DNA of 64,000 nucleotides, taken from NCBI GenBank assembly GCA_941918925.1, contig OW799233.1, positions 133,454,533 to 133,518,532 of the forward strand, given 5' to 3'. Both the position numbers and the translations under genes were made by a program. The stretch comes from Phyto melanocephala (taxonomy: Eukaryota; Arthropoda; Insecta; Diptera; Rhinophoridae). Below the pieces are notes generated by a model, which saw only the letters and a list, made by a program, of their open reading frames with translations, was not told the DNA's origin and did no database searches. Shown one piece after another: positions 11,301 to 24,025 of this stretch; within the stretch, counting starts at the first letter, position 1, and every line of letters starts with the position of its first letter.

Positions 11301-14300
11301 TTATTTTTACGACGTTGCACCATATTACGTATGTGTGTGATTACTGTTACACGTACAGTATACGAATGTAACTGTTATCAGTGATTGCTAGTGCATTTAT
11401 GTAAAATACGATTAACAGTATTACTGTTAACAGCTTAACAGGAATATGTAAAGTAGAGTGTGTTGTATTCTATGTGTGCTGTCCTTTGAGACACAAACGC
11501 ATTCACATGAAAGTGCATATAGAGAGTAAACTACAATCACACACACACACAAACATACACTTGTTTATGGGACTGTATCAAAGGAATTATTTCAAAGGAG
11601 GAAGAAAAAAAAACAACAACACAACAACAGTAGCAAGAAGAACTACAATAATAATGGCATAAAAACATGAGCCAAAGCCATAAAATAAACAATAAACGCT
11701 AGAAGAAATGAAACAAATACACAGTATAGTTGTTTGTGTTTTGTTTTTATATATTTTTTTTTTTTAGATAGCCGTGTAATAAGTGTGTGATATATACACA
11801 TACACACATACATAAAACAATATAAAAAATTTGCTTTATTTTATTATTATTTCAATATTTTAAAGTCTAACGTAAAATTAAAAAGAATAAAATACTTAAA
11901 GCAGATATTTCTAAAATATGTGGAAATTATTTTAAATCACCTGTTTTATAAACTTCTTCAATTTATTTATTAAACATTTTTTAATTTAATTCACACATTT
12001 ATTTTTTTTTTTATTTTTTTCTCAAGTTACTACATGTTTATATTTTTGGTCACTAACATTTTTTTATATTTCTTTTAAACGTTACTTTTCTACTTCGACT
12101 CTTTGCATTTGCAAAACAGATTTAAGCCAACCAAGCAAGCTACACAACGTTATCTTTTTTTATTTTCGGCTTTTTACTTTAATATTTTTTATATTTTTTT
12201 TAACGTTTTGTTGCAACTTTATCAGCTTGCTGTTACTGTTGCAGCCGTAAGATACATGGGTAACTATGTTACATTTAAAATCATATTTTTTTTAAAAAAC
12301 TAACTTTTGTGTTATAACAACAACTCGAAAAATTTCCACTATACTGTTTGATGTTGTTTTTCTACTTTAAATGAAAAGAAAAGATTAAAGTTTTCTTGGT
12401 TGTAAAACAGAAAAGCAGTTTGGAGAAAAACTGCACAAAAAACGTCCTTTCACACGGAAGTTTCGTAAACAACTGAAAATTTGAAAAATTGCATTTGTTA
12501 GAGCCGAAACAGCCGACCGACAAACAGCAACAAAATAAACACACTTACTAACAGACAAAGGACTCGTCTAGTTGTTATATGCACAATTCTTTAAATTTTC
12601 ATTTATTTCAACAATTTTTTTTTATACATTTTTTATTTTTAGTTTTGGAAGGTTTTTATGAGGCTCTGTCTCTGTAGTAAGTAGTAGAGAACAATTTTAC
12701 ACAGGCAGTCAGTCACACAAAAACACAAACACAAACACTCTAACCTACCGATAGTTTGCAGTTTATACTCTTTGCCTTAAAACATGCAATCAAGACATAC
12801 ACAGACTATTTAGTGGCGGCTATTTTTTGTTGTTGCTGGTTAAGTGCAGCCAGCAGCACATCAACAACAACAGCAGCAGCAGCAGTTGTAGCTACTGCAC
12901 ACGAGTTTTATGGGCTTTTTTCATACTCTGCAAAAAAGACGTTGTTGTAACTGCATTTGTATGTAAAACCAACATTACACTTTCTCTCTCAGTGTCAAAC
13001 GTACACTACTATTTCATTGAATGCATGTGTAAGTAAATGTGTATGTGTGTTACTGTTTTTATTTATCACGAACAGGAGTTTCTGGAATAAGCTGCTTTCG
13101 TTTGTACATTGTACATTCGTCGGTTCGTTTATTAAGTTCGGCTCTATATGTTTATTTTTTGTTCTGAAGAGATTTTTGTTTGATTGTTATTGCTGGCATG
13201 TTCTAAAAATAAAATTCTTCTTCTAAAAGAGAGTACGAATTAGGTTGGCTGTGTGATGGTGTTTGGTTTTGGTATACAACCCCAATTTGTTTCATTTCTT
13301 GGTTGTGTGCCAAAAAATTAAAAAATAAAATAAAAAAATAATGCAATCGTCTTGCAGTTAATATCTATGCATTGTTGTTATCAACAATTTTTTTGCACAC
13401 AGTAGTAGAAGGGCTACTCTTAAAACGAAACTTTCTTAAAAATCGCTCTTTTATATTCTGCAGTGAGAACCTAAGAAAAATGCATACATGCTTAAGTGTT
13501 AAATACAGAAATGCATTGTTCAGTCAACAATATCTAACGAGAAAGGAATCTAAAAATAAAGCAGTCTTACACTAAATAATACTTGTGGAAAAATTAATGC
13601 TCTTTCACTGTTTTAAACTTAACAGCGACTGTTAATTTTTTATTATTATTTTTTATTTTTTTTTTTTTTTTGTCTAATTTTCCTTTTAAAGAGATTTTTG
13701 TATAATGCGTTTTAGAGAGCCAGTTAGTCTGTGCATTTTATTAACTGTTGGCTTTTTTGTCTGTTTACTTGTTCTTGGAATTTTTTTCTTTTTTATAATC
13801 CTTAGAATTCATTACAACGTGCATATATTTTGGGCTTATTTTTGGTAAGGTGCCAAATAAATTAACTTAATAGTCTCTGCTTGGCTCACATTTTTGTATT
13901 TATTTTTTTATTTAACGTAATATTTTCGTGGTGGTTTCTGTATGTTTTTTGCCAATTTTTCTATATTTACTTATTAAGGTTGCCAGTTAATTCTATGATG
14001 TTTTGATGGAAACAGCTTATTTCGAATTAACAAATATTTCAAAAGTAAACAAGAATTCAAACAAATAAAGTTAAGTTGATTTTTTGAGATGAAAGTTAAT
14101 TTTTTGAGATGATTTTGGCCCCTGGAAAGATAAGGTCCCTTTCGTTTTGTCGCATCACGAATAAGCAAAAGTGGATTGTGGATTTTTGACATGTATAATC
14201 TATTTCACATTTAAGATTTTTCAGGTGAAAAAGTAAGATTTAAAATAATTAAATTATTTGCTTTTTCCATTTTTCCTTGAAGTTATTTCATATGTGATAA

Positions 14301-14330
14301 GGGGAAACTAAACGTTTTTTTTAGAGACTA
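11301..14330. other. Non-repetitive, CA/CAA-rich region
   Basis: The sequence looks single-copy, with CA and CAA/CAG runs (for example 12846-12886). Such composition is common around and inside fly genes, in UTRs and introns. I could not identify an exon: the open frames here (60-89 codons) overlap each other in different frames and lack domains. A host promoter or leader is possible but unsupported. Confidence 0.45.
12846..12886 (+). repeat. CAG/CAA triplet run
   Basis: Interrupted CAG and CAA triplets include a pure (CAG) stretch near 12871-12884. It lies in an otherwise non-repetitive region. Confidence 0.8.
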
Positions 14331-14448
14331 AAGGCCGTATTCATTAAAAATTTTTTAGGTTCATTAAAGGCTTATTTGAAAGATGTTGAAAGAAGTTTTT
14401 CAAATAAGCCTTCAATAAACCTAAAATATTTTTTATCAATACGGCCCT
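14331..14448. mobile_element. Palindromic MITE, family with AGGGCCGTATTCAT ends (copy 1)
   Basis: The element is almost wholly an inverted repeat. GGCCGTATTCATTAAAAAT and TTAGGTTCATTAAAGGCTTA on the left mirror the right side, which ends TCAATACGGCCCT. It is 118 bp long with no coding capacity. A second copy is at 37466-37587. The flanks give no clear target duplication, so the superfamily is unassigned. Confidence 0.85.
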
Positions 14449-15014
14449 AAGGATTTTTTTCAAATGTCTATAGAATTTTTTTAGATCTTGTTATATAAGT
14501 TTAAAAATTTTAGTGGTTTTCCTAATGCTTATTCTGTTACAATATTTGTACATTTGTATATTTGTATATTTGTGAATTATAGGCGTATTTTTTGAAAAAA
14601 TATATGAACACACTCCACTGCCTCGTAAGCTGTGCATCCTTCCACATTTGCAACGAATCTAAACTTGAACAAACATTATTATTATCGTCGTTTTATAATT
14701 TTTTTCTTAAGTTCTTTTAAACTGTTTTCTGGTTTTATTTTACTATTTTTCTTTCTTACAGTTTTTGCTCTGAAATAAATTGATATTATTTCAGAACTGC
14801 AATTTTAATTGCAGGTTTATGCAACATGTATCAAAATTTTGTACCAAGAAAACCTTTATATGATTTTTACTATGTCCATCCGTTTACTGAATTACAAAGT
14901 TAACAAAAGACTATATATAGTTAATGCATCGTTTCTAAAAAATTATTAACTTTTTACAGAAAACCCTTATAGACCCTTAGCCTGATAAAAGAATTGCTGA
15001 TACTTATTGTTTAA
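14449..15014. other. AT-rich stretch; short ATATTTGT tandem at 14542-14574
   Basis: A small degenerate tandem of TATATTTG/TACATTTG units is the only structure seen. Confidence 0.5.
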
Positions 15015-15243
15015 TGGTGTTTTCCTTTCTGACAAAAATGTTACAATAATGCTAAAGTTCGAGCGGGTTTATGTTCTATTCTAAAAATACATGCAATAGT
15101 GCAAACAGCTATCGTGTGCTTTTCTGAACATGTTGCACAAATAACTGGCAAGAGTGTAGCATATCTTACCCCCAATTTGTGTGCAGACTGATCAAAATGT
15201 TACATATACTTATTGCAACATTTTTTTAGAAAGGAAAACACCA
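15015..15243. mobile_element. MITE with 33-bp inverted ends and TAA target duplication
   Basis: The left end TGGTGTTTTCCTTTCT is repeated in inverted form at the right end, and similarity continues through AAAAATGTTRCAATAA. TAA flanks both sides (15012-15014 and 15244-15246). A 3-bp TWA duplication is typical of PIF/Harbinger elements. The 160-bp centre has no frame. Confidence 0.75.
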
Positions 15244-15617
15244 TAAGTATATTAAGTTATTTATAAAAAAATATTACTACTAAAAAGTATTTCTGAAACC
15301 TCAATACCCTACTTCGTTGATGTTTCGTTTCTTAATTCGAAACGGTTATTTTATCCTTACTAAGAGCAGCGTACACATTACTTAGCCCTATAAACTGTTA
15401 ATAAATCTCTCAGAAGACATGCTTTGTACCACTATTGTATAAAATTAATTTATTATATGAGGTAATGAGGCTTAAGAAGAATATCAGCAGTGCTGATAAA
15501 AGAAATTTAAAACGAATACAACATCATACAAAATTTCTTAAACAATTAATGTAAATAAACAAAAATATGCATTAAGCAATTATTACAAGGGATTGCTGTA
15601 CATTAATATATAAATAT
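15244..15617. other. AT-rich spacer
   Basis: Nothing recognisable. Confidence 0.5.
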
Positions 15618-15735
15618 AAACAAATGATCTCCAATGACACGCTAATGTTAAAATCATTGGTATTCACACTAAATTAATTCACATAGACACCAGCTTGCTA
15701 AATTGCTTTCTGTCATAGTTTTTTTTTGCTGGGTA
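15618..15735 (+). repeat. Diverged interspersed repeat, partner of 53855-53975
   Basis: The two stretches share TCTCCAATKACACG, TTAAAATCAT, an ACACTAAA/ACCTAAA block and the end TTTGCTGGGT at similar spacing. No coding sequence is visible, and I do not recognise the family. Confidence 0.5.
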
Positions 15736-15779
15736 GTTTATTAAACAATTGCTTCGTTGTTTTGTCTTAAATTTACAAA

Positions 15780-16165
15780 CGAAAATCTATTTTTCCAACT
15801 TATAGATACCAGAAAGATTCAGTATGAGTATCAATAGAAAGGGCTTAGCCTGCGATATATAAAACACCATCACAATTTTAAAACCATAATAGCCTCCACT
15901 ATAAAATGGAGTACCACTCAATTTATATATGGGTCAAATACAGTCATTAAGTATTTACCCACTTTATACCCCACAATATTAGCATTAAAGGAAAGGGGCT
16001 GACTAGTAGAACACAATAACTTTACTGATTAAAGTATGAAAAATTTAAAATCTAAAATATCGTCACAATTAAAATGGCGTATAACTTTTCTTTAAATCTT
16101 ATCGATATGGGTATCTAACGAAAGGTCTTGACTAGTATATAGTAGGATTCAGCTTAATATGTCAA
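15780..16165 (+). repeat. Diverged fragment of Helitron-like (mini-me) element interior
   Basis: Blocks such as ATATGGGTATCTAACGAAAGG, CTTGACTAGTATATAGTA, AAAATGG and ATTTATATATGGGTCAAAT recur in the same order. They match, in reverse, the interior of the element at 43006-43981. No ends are preserved. Confidence 0.55.
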
Positions 16166-16875
16166 AATTTAAAATCAATGATCTCGTTAAAAATAATAGA
16201 AAAAATAAAATAAAAAATATATCACAATTTAACTTTCCAACATGTCTAAGATGTCAATTATATTGCATTCAAATTTGTTTGATCACTTATTGATTTAAGT
16301 TTTATCTTTTGACTGGCAGTATGGAAAGAATAATTTTATCTTTATTTTCTTTTACTTTTGAGAGTAATATATACTGAACAATTACTAAATGTTTATTATT
16401 ATTTTATATTTAAAACAACTCAATATGTTTAAATTATTTAAGTGCATACAAAAAATTGTTTACACTTAGTTAAGACTGAACATAAATCTACAAGAAAATG
16501 TATGTAAAAGAAAGTTTAATAGCGAGATTTAATAGATCTAGAACAAATGTATACTATTCATTTAACCATTATTAATAACTGGGTTAAATTTACAATGTCA
16601 ATTTTGTGCATAGATTTTGTAAAATATTTATAAAGCTTATTTAAGTTCTCATGATCTTTATGCGGGTTGTTTAAAACCTAATTGTTGAACGTAGGTTCAA
16701 AAGAACCTGTTTTTTGTAATCATAATCTAAGACCAACACAACTAAATAAATAAGTTGTATGATTGTGGTTAAAGCATATAATTTTTGCATGTTATCATTA
16801 TTATGTTTAGTAAAAGAATTATGCAATCTGAATGACTAAAATTCAATAAACATTTCTTATCTCTTTTCTAAAACG
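16166..16875. other. AT-rich stretch without a recognised gene
   Basis: Nothing recognisable apart from a small 6-bp palindrome (AGGTTC/GAACCT) at about 16692. Confidence 0.5.
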
Positions 16876-17235
16876 CATTTTATTTCAACAAAATTAAATA
16901 TCTACGCAAGATTCTAGGGATGTATTTACAGTCAAAAATCTCCAAAATTTGCCTGTCTTCAGAAACTAACTAGCAACCGATTCCACATGAATACGCAAAA
17001 GCAAATGGATATTTTATACTTAGCGTCATCTTCAGGCGACATAAAAATTTAATATATAGAATAAAACTCACAGGGCAAACGCAGTATAGGCCGACCATCC
17101 TACACCTGGAAACAATAATTAAGTTGTACAAGTAAAACTGCGGTTAAAAAGTAGTAAAACATCGTGCAGTAGCGACCGAATATTGAAGGGAACGTGCTTT
17201 GGCGCTTTGTTATATGTAATAGTTGAAAGAAAAAA
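16876..17235 (+). pseudogene. RTE-clade LINE, C-terminal ORF fragment
   Basis: The reading resembles the C-terminal tail of RTE-clade non-LTR retrotransposon proteins, which carry endonuclease and reverse transcriptase. In order I read FNKIKYLRKILGMY, a stop, QPIPHEYAKANG, then QGKRSIGRPSYTWKQ near 17072-17116 and NIEGNVLWRFVICN near 17183. The known family pattern is CLRKIL-IFWP, RRRKWRWIGHTLR, QGKRKRGRPRTTWR, WR-VVWALC. Stops and small frameshifts interrupt the frame. The catalytic domains are absent, so this is a 5'-truncated dead copy, as is usual for LINEs. The poly-A-like sequence AAAAAAATAAATT follows the terminus. Confidence 0.8.
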
Positions 17236-18250
17236 ATAAATTACTTTTATCCTATCTATTGCACTTAATTTTTAAATACAAATTTTTATATCAATATCTT
17301 TTTTTATATTTTATCGTTTATTTTAATTTTTTCTATAATTATTTTTAATTATTTTGTTACAAGTCAGACTTTTCAACAACACAATTTAATTTACCAACAG
17401 TTCAAAACAAATTATAATTAAAAGATATAATAGATTAATTTCTTTGTAACCATACTATTGTTGCACATAACATTTAATAGTTAATTGTGTTATTTATTTA
17501 AGTGGCTTGGAATATAATATTATTTTTGTTCTTGTCATAGTAATTTTATAAACCATACTATTTTTAAATGTCATCCATATCGTAGTTTTCATAATAAGCA
17601 AACATTTGATAAGAAGAAGAGCCAAACAGACGCTTGTTATTGTGACGAAACAAATGACAATAAAATAACTACTTTTTGTTTACTATAACAAAATATTATT
17701 ATAGAGAACATAATATGACCATCGTGATAATGTCGTACCTATGGTTTTTCTTTGCGTTTACAAGGTGTCGTAAGAGTTGCTTTATCATAGTATGACATTT
17801 TCTAGGATTTCTTAAAAGGCTTTGAATCTTGACAATAAACAATTCATTACCTTTTATTCATTAAGAAATTTTAAGAAATTATAACAACACTTTACCAAAG
17901 TTATCTAAAGAATACACTTAATAAATTATTTGTTTGTATAACGTAAGTATAGACAATACTATATTATAGCGATTAAGCTTTTTGCTAAAGTTACTTTGTA
18001 AGAATATCCATTTTTGTATTCATAGTTGGTCACCTTAATGCCATTGTTGTTACAATTTTATTGTTACTAAATTTGTACATACCGGAAATTGTCACTGTTG
18101 CATTGCATATTTTTATTATTTTTATTATTGTAGAAATACAAAATGAAAAAACAACAAAATTTTTATAAAAAAAAAGTGTAAAAGCGCATGCATCACTCTC
18201 CCACACTAAGCAAGTCGAATAATGATACACTTATCAAAGTATCAAACTAC
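17236..18250. other. AT-rich stretch without a recognised gene
   Basis: Nothing recognisable. Confidence 0.5.
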
Positions 18251-21250
18251 GAAAATATTTCTCTGCAGCCTTAATTGTCATGTCATAGAAAATGTCGATT
18301 TGTTGCAAATGTAGCTCATTCTCTTAATTTGTGCAAGTGTGGGTATTTCTAAATGTAACTGTATGTTTTCGGTGTGTGTTTTTCTTTTTTATTTTTTTTT
18401 AATAAACAATAACAACATCACAACAACGTAATTTCTATGTTGCATGTTGTTGTGCTTGCAAATGAGTACGAATATGAACGAGTACTTAACCTTTTTCATA
18501 ACAGTTCTTTACTCATCTTCAGTTGCCGGGTCATTTGTTATTGCACAAAGCAAAAGCAAAAAGAAACTTTTTTGTGATTAAAGTATTTGTAGTAGTGTGT
18601 AGTTGTTGTTGTTGTAGGTTTGCTTGCACAAGGCCAAACATTATAATCTCTACTTTTTGTTGTTGCTGTTTTATGTAGCTTTTGATTATTGTTGTTGTTC
18701 TTCTTCTTACTATTAATATTGCTGTTGTTTCGCTTTGATGTCTATATGTGTTTGTTTTGTGCGTTTCTCGTTTAGGTGCGTTGCTTTGTTTGTCCTTTCT
18801 TTCAATCGTTTGTTGGTTAGCATGCGTCTGTATTTACAAACATATATGTATGTAAGTGTGTATGTGTATACATGTGAATGAGTTAAGGAGTACGAGGATA
18901 ATTTCAATAAAGCGTCTTATTTGTTTTTTATGTAGAATAAAGTTTATTTTTTGTTCAACTTATCTTTGTTAATAAATTATATATTTTGAAAATCCAACTT
19001 GTGTTTCTATTCTCAAGATCAGAAAACATTTTTTCTGAAAACTTATTATTTTTCATTGTATTTTTGTTAGTTATAAAATTATTTCATCAAGGAAAGCGAG
19101 GCATACACGGTATAACGAAACATTAACGAAAATCCGATATAACGAACGTTATAATTTTTGATATTGGCTACCTATATATAAGAAATGTTTTACTTATTCT
19201 AACGAATGGTTAGAAAAAAAACAGCAACAATATAAAAGAAAAACTATCAACATAATTTTTCGCATTGCAATCGTTTTAAAAGAAGTTGACTTTATACAAC
19301 GATTGCCGAAAATATAAATAAAGGCCAATATGTAACAAATTACCTAAAAGCAATTAAGACCTTACAGTACCGTCACTTTTTGATTTGACTACTTGTTTTA
19401 AAACAAACTGACTTCAACTTTTCTATTAAAAGTTAAGTTGTTGTCGTGCTAAAGTGAAGTTCAGAAAAAAAAATCGTAGAAAGAAAAAGTTTTGGATGAT
19501 TGTGAAATATGGAATACCAAAATCATCAATATATTCATTCAATAAAATGCAAGCAAAAATTGTGTTAATTATTTCACTTTCATACACCTAGTCAACCTCC
19601 TGACCAACAATTGTTAAAAACAACAAGGGGCTTAACATTTGAGCGATATTCATGCCTCCTAGTGTTACGCCACTTATCTATGAGCAGTTTTTTATATCGA
19701 ATTATATATCATAGATTTCACTGCTTTTTTGTTTTTGTTTGCTTTTTTCAGGTTCTAATATTATTGTAAAATTGAAAATATTTAATATTTGTGTATATAC
19801 GTATTAACTGCATAATTTTTTGTTAATCTTATAAGAAAACTTTGAAAAAAAACTACGCAATACTACGAATTTAACGATACAACGAGTTATACCCAGACTT
19901 GCCAGTATGTTGATTTAAAAAAAAAAAAATTAGCATTTGGTTTTTCGACTAAGTAAAAATTTTATATATTTCTTGTTTGATTAGATCTTATAAAAAGATA
20001 TTATTTGCATTATAATCAGTGTTATAACAGTGTAATATTCAATATGTCACTCAATATTTTTAACTGATTTTTGACACAGTTCTTCGTGCAATAAAGAAGC
20101 GAAAAAGAGCATACATATGCATCAATATACTAAACAATGATTCCTATGTACATATATTTTAATTATTATATTTTAATTTTCTAACTTAGAAATTAAAAAT
20201 CAAAGCTGCATAATAACAGATATATGGGCCAGCTTTGTCAGATTATATCTCGTTGTTCATTAAGTTATCCCTTAAAGTTAAAAACGATGTTGAATGTGTT
20301 CACTTTTTTAAAAAACTTTTGTCTTAATAAACCAATTTAGTTTTTCGAAATAATCTTTATAATAAAATCCTCAACACCATCTGCCCTCGTATGTTTATAA
20401 TGTTGTTGGTTTTGTTTGTTTATACAATTGTTTCATGCATGTTTTACAACTTCAAAAAAATTGTTAATGTTGTGTATATTATTTGTTTGTTGTTGCCGTG
20501 TTACAAATCCATTTCTAACATTTGTTGCCACTGTTATCAGTCCACATCATTATCATCCTCATTGCAGTCATTATTATGTAACAACATCATTATTATTATC
20601 ATAATTATCGGCATCAGCATTATAATCGTCATTGTTATTGTTGTCATTTATACTTGAACACAAGTGTTGTTTGTACAAAATTGTTGTTTGTTGCTGTGCA
20701 ATCTTATGGTATTTGATACCAACACCTAAAATGATTGAGAGGAAGGGCATCAGGATGCGACACAAGGCACAATTTTGCTTTTGCACAAAAACAAGTGGGT
20801 ATTGTGTGTAAGTATAGAAGTGTGTGCGTATTTGCTTTTAAGTGTGTTTAAGTGTTTAAGTGTGTGTAACTATGCGTGTGCTTAGTGAAATGTTGGTTAA
20901 ATTCTCATAGTGGGTGTTTGTTTACATTTAACTTAGTGATGTTGTATTTTAATTAAAATTGGTTTAAATTTAATGAAAAGCAGTAAGAAGTTGAAGCAAA
21001 ATACACACTCGATAACAAACGGAAAAACTCGTGCCTTTGTGTGTATTCCTTGCAGTCGGAATTGAAATGATGTTAAGTTTTTATATTCTAATTGTTTCAG
21101 GTTTTTTTCTACAAATTTTAAACGCATAAAATTTCCTTTTAGCCCTCATTTCTTTTACATGCATTTACAAGCTTTTGATTAATTTTCCTGTATGGTTAAG
21201 CCTTTTGGCTGATTTAGTTTTTTAAATATTTTTTTAAGTAGTAAAATTAA
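18251..21250. other. Non-repetitive TTG/TG-rich region
   Basis: This region resembles 11.3-14.3 kb: TTG triplet runs (18601-18616), TG runs, a (TAAGTGTGTT)-like tandem at about 20836-20870 and an imperfect ATT/ATC triplet run at 20584-20650. A possible weak pair of inverted ends (GGTATAAC at 19111 and GTTATACC at about 19886) is too diverged to call. No exon is identified. Confidence 0.45.
20584..20650 (+). repeat. Imperfect ATT/ATC triplet microsatellite
   Basis: Consecutive three-base units of ATT, ATC, GTT and GTC type produce spurious open frames on both strands. Confidence 0.8.
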
Positions 21251-23717
21251 ATAAAATAAAGATATAAAATTAAATTGAATTTTTTAGTTATTTATTCAAT
21301 TGGAATTTACTGATTGAAACAGTTAGGAAATCAAAAAAGAAACTTATTCAGCAAATGGTAATGGTAATGACTTCCTCTTACTAAACAACATACTTTCCAA
21401 TGACTATAACATATTGTTTGTCGAACTAAGAAGAATTCTAGTAGTGACTTGATTTTGACTGTGATGCGTAAGTACTTATTTTAAGACATTTGCTTAGATA
21501 CAAACACAATACAATTTGTTATTGCGAAAATTGCTAGAAGCCATTCAAAAACATAACTTTTTATAATTCTCATTAAGTTTAACGTACTAAGAGTATAAGT
21601 AATAATTATTTTGGCAACAGCGGTAAAGCATTTCATTAACAAAGTGATGACTTATAGATTTTCACTAATTTTGAAATTTCAAATGGACCTATCGCAGAGT
21701 AATCTTACCAAATTTTCGTGCTTAAAAGAACCAAATAATGGTTTATTTAGGTTATTATAATCAAATACTTATTTATTGCTATAAAAGTAAGTAATTATTT
21801 AAGTTCCTTTTTATAAGCGACCGTAATAAGTATTTATACGACTCCCTATTTGTAAGCGAGGGTGGTAAAAACTTGCCTCTAATCACATCACAGTGTTAAA
21901 AGAATATGTATAGATGCTAAATTGTTAGTAGTGAAGAACTGTTTTCTGGTACTTTCAACTCGTTATTTTGTAATGTGTTATTTTGCTGTCTTATTGTAGA
22001 AACTCACTTAACTGTTACTATATTGTTTTAAAGATACTAATGATAAAACAGTTTGATTCACTACAAAGCTACTATGTAAAATCAAAAGTTTGAATAGTGC
22101 ACTTATACATTTGTTTCTATCAAATAATTCTAACATATTAGTAAAATTTTTTAATAAATATATCTGAAGGGGTAATACTAAGATCACTTACAACAACCAC
22201 AAAGCAAAGTTATATATTTCGTTGAGTCATTAACATACACAAAGGCTGAACTTTTCATTATGCATATAAACATGGATCTAACGAAAATTGTTTATAAGAA
22301 AGAATTTATTAAAATTTAAAAATCAGACAATATGCAGAAAAATTTCAGGTGAAAATAAATTCAACGAGCGTTAAATAACCTGTTCATGAGGTAACATTTA
22401 CATCGTTTATCTGCATATCGAAGTATGGTATCGTCACATAGACAATGATATACCTTTCAAAATTTTACGTATGAATTACAATGATTTAAATGAATGTAGA
22501 TGACTGCATTTTCTGATGTGGTTATACGAACTTAAAATGTCTTACTAGCAAATTTGCATCAAGATCTAACTGTAAAATCCTGATAGCCATGTTACGTTAA
22601 TTTTACTTATTTATGCAATATTCTCCGTTTTGTACATAGTGATGTGTTCTAGAACAACACATCGTCTACGTCCCTAATATTCAAGCAAAATGAGAGTTGG
22701 TCTTTATTGATATGTTTTATTCCCCATTGGAGTAATGTCACAATTGCCATCGTTCTTAAATAAATAAAGTACAGACATTAATGCTGTCGGCATAATATTC
22801 ACACCAAACAGAAACTTTTTGTAGATAAATTACAACATGATAAAAGTTGAGTTAGTTTAAGGAATCATTCGAGTCTTGGCAATTTTGTTTAAATTTCAAC
22901 AAAATAAAATTATATTCGATTGATACGCCTAAAACACCACATCAGTAGATTAAAAGAAATCTTACACCTAAAAACTGCCATCTTATCTCAAACAGAGGAT
23001 TGTTTTTCTACCCTCAAAAAGGCAACTTTTCCTTTTGTAAGAATCGAAAAAGTATAACATAGCTAAGCATACTTAACATAGTAGTCACGCACATTAGTAA
23101 TTAGTGATTATTAGACTATGTAGCACTAAACTTTAACATCTATCCGAGTGACTTTAGAATGCAGTGCTCGTGAGATGGGAATATTAGTGAAGAGTACATG
23201 GACTTAATTAATTTTTTAAAAACATCGAATACTCTAATCACAACATAATATAATCTTAAAATCTTTTGAATGCAAAGATGTTCTTAGGAAAATTATACGA
23301 GTATGAAACCAATTCAGTAATTCACGAAAAGCAACTATAAGTTAAAGTAACGGTAAATAAAGGTTCAAGGAACTTCTTCTTAACCTCATACTATCATTTC
23401 GATGACTACGATAATATCAAAAACCATCCTGCATTTAAGTGGATCAAGTTTTTATTTCCATTTTTTTTACACACTGTGAAAACAACTTTTTCAAAATAAC
23501 AATTGTTTATAATAATTTAAATCTTTCGACTGTCAATTAATGCACATATTCGAAAACAAAAAATTTAAAGTAAACTTGCATCATGAATCAAAGTATGTTT
23601 GTATAAGTAAAATAATTTGAATTCACTTAAACTTGCAAAAGAAAGCTTGAGCATGTTATCCCAAATTAAGCGGGTTAACCAACACATATACCAAAACTTA
23701 TGCAAATAAGTAGAAGT
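21251..23717. other. AT-rich stretch without a recognised gene
   Basis: Nothing recognisable. The final part could be the decayed upstream portion of the LINE fragment at 23718, but no reverse transcriptase motif is visible. Confidence 0.5.
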
Positions 23718-24025
23718 GGCAGAGCTGCAGATTCTTCAAGCGTTTAATAAGAGATGCCTAAGGAAGATTATGTGCATCTTCTCGCCGAGCATGACATAAC
23801 GACGGCCATATGGCAACAACTAATAATCCTTAAAAACAAACACTACAAACGCATGTGGATAAGCAGTACCCTTTAAAAGTTACATAATAATATTATGTGC
23901 TATACTGCGTGGAGTTGCCAGTTGGTTGCAGATGCCCAAAAACTGGGCTAACATGACGTTATCTAAGATGTTAAGCTACAGATATGATCAAGTGGAAAAT
24001 ATTTGTTACGGTATAAAAAAATAAT
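23718..24025 (+). pseudogene. RTE-clade LINE, second C-terminal ORF fragment
   Basis: In one frame from 23718 I read AELQILQAFNKRCLRKIMCI, then FSPSMT and a stop. This matches the family's KLQVF-NRCLRKIL-IFWP block. After frame changes, HYKRMWISSTL (the KWRWIGHTLR block) and KNWANMT-LSKMLSYRYDQ (the W-NEVK-LA-DR-WR end) follow. The fragment is from the same clade as 16876-17235 but does not appear to be a recent duplicate of it. It lacks all catalytic domains, has several stops, and is dead. Confidence 0.75.

Noticed and set aside
12756..13226. Overlapping frames in the CAG/CAA-rich region as a host exon
   Set aside because: The frames overlap in different registers, peptides are repeat-driven, and no splice-linked continuation was found.
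19111..19890. Possible pogo/Tc1-like element with GGTATAAC...GTTATACC ends
   Set aside because: Only about eight terminal bases pair well, no TA-flanked duplication is clear, and no transposase motif lies inside.
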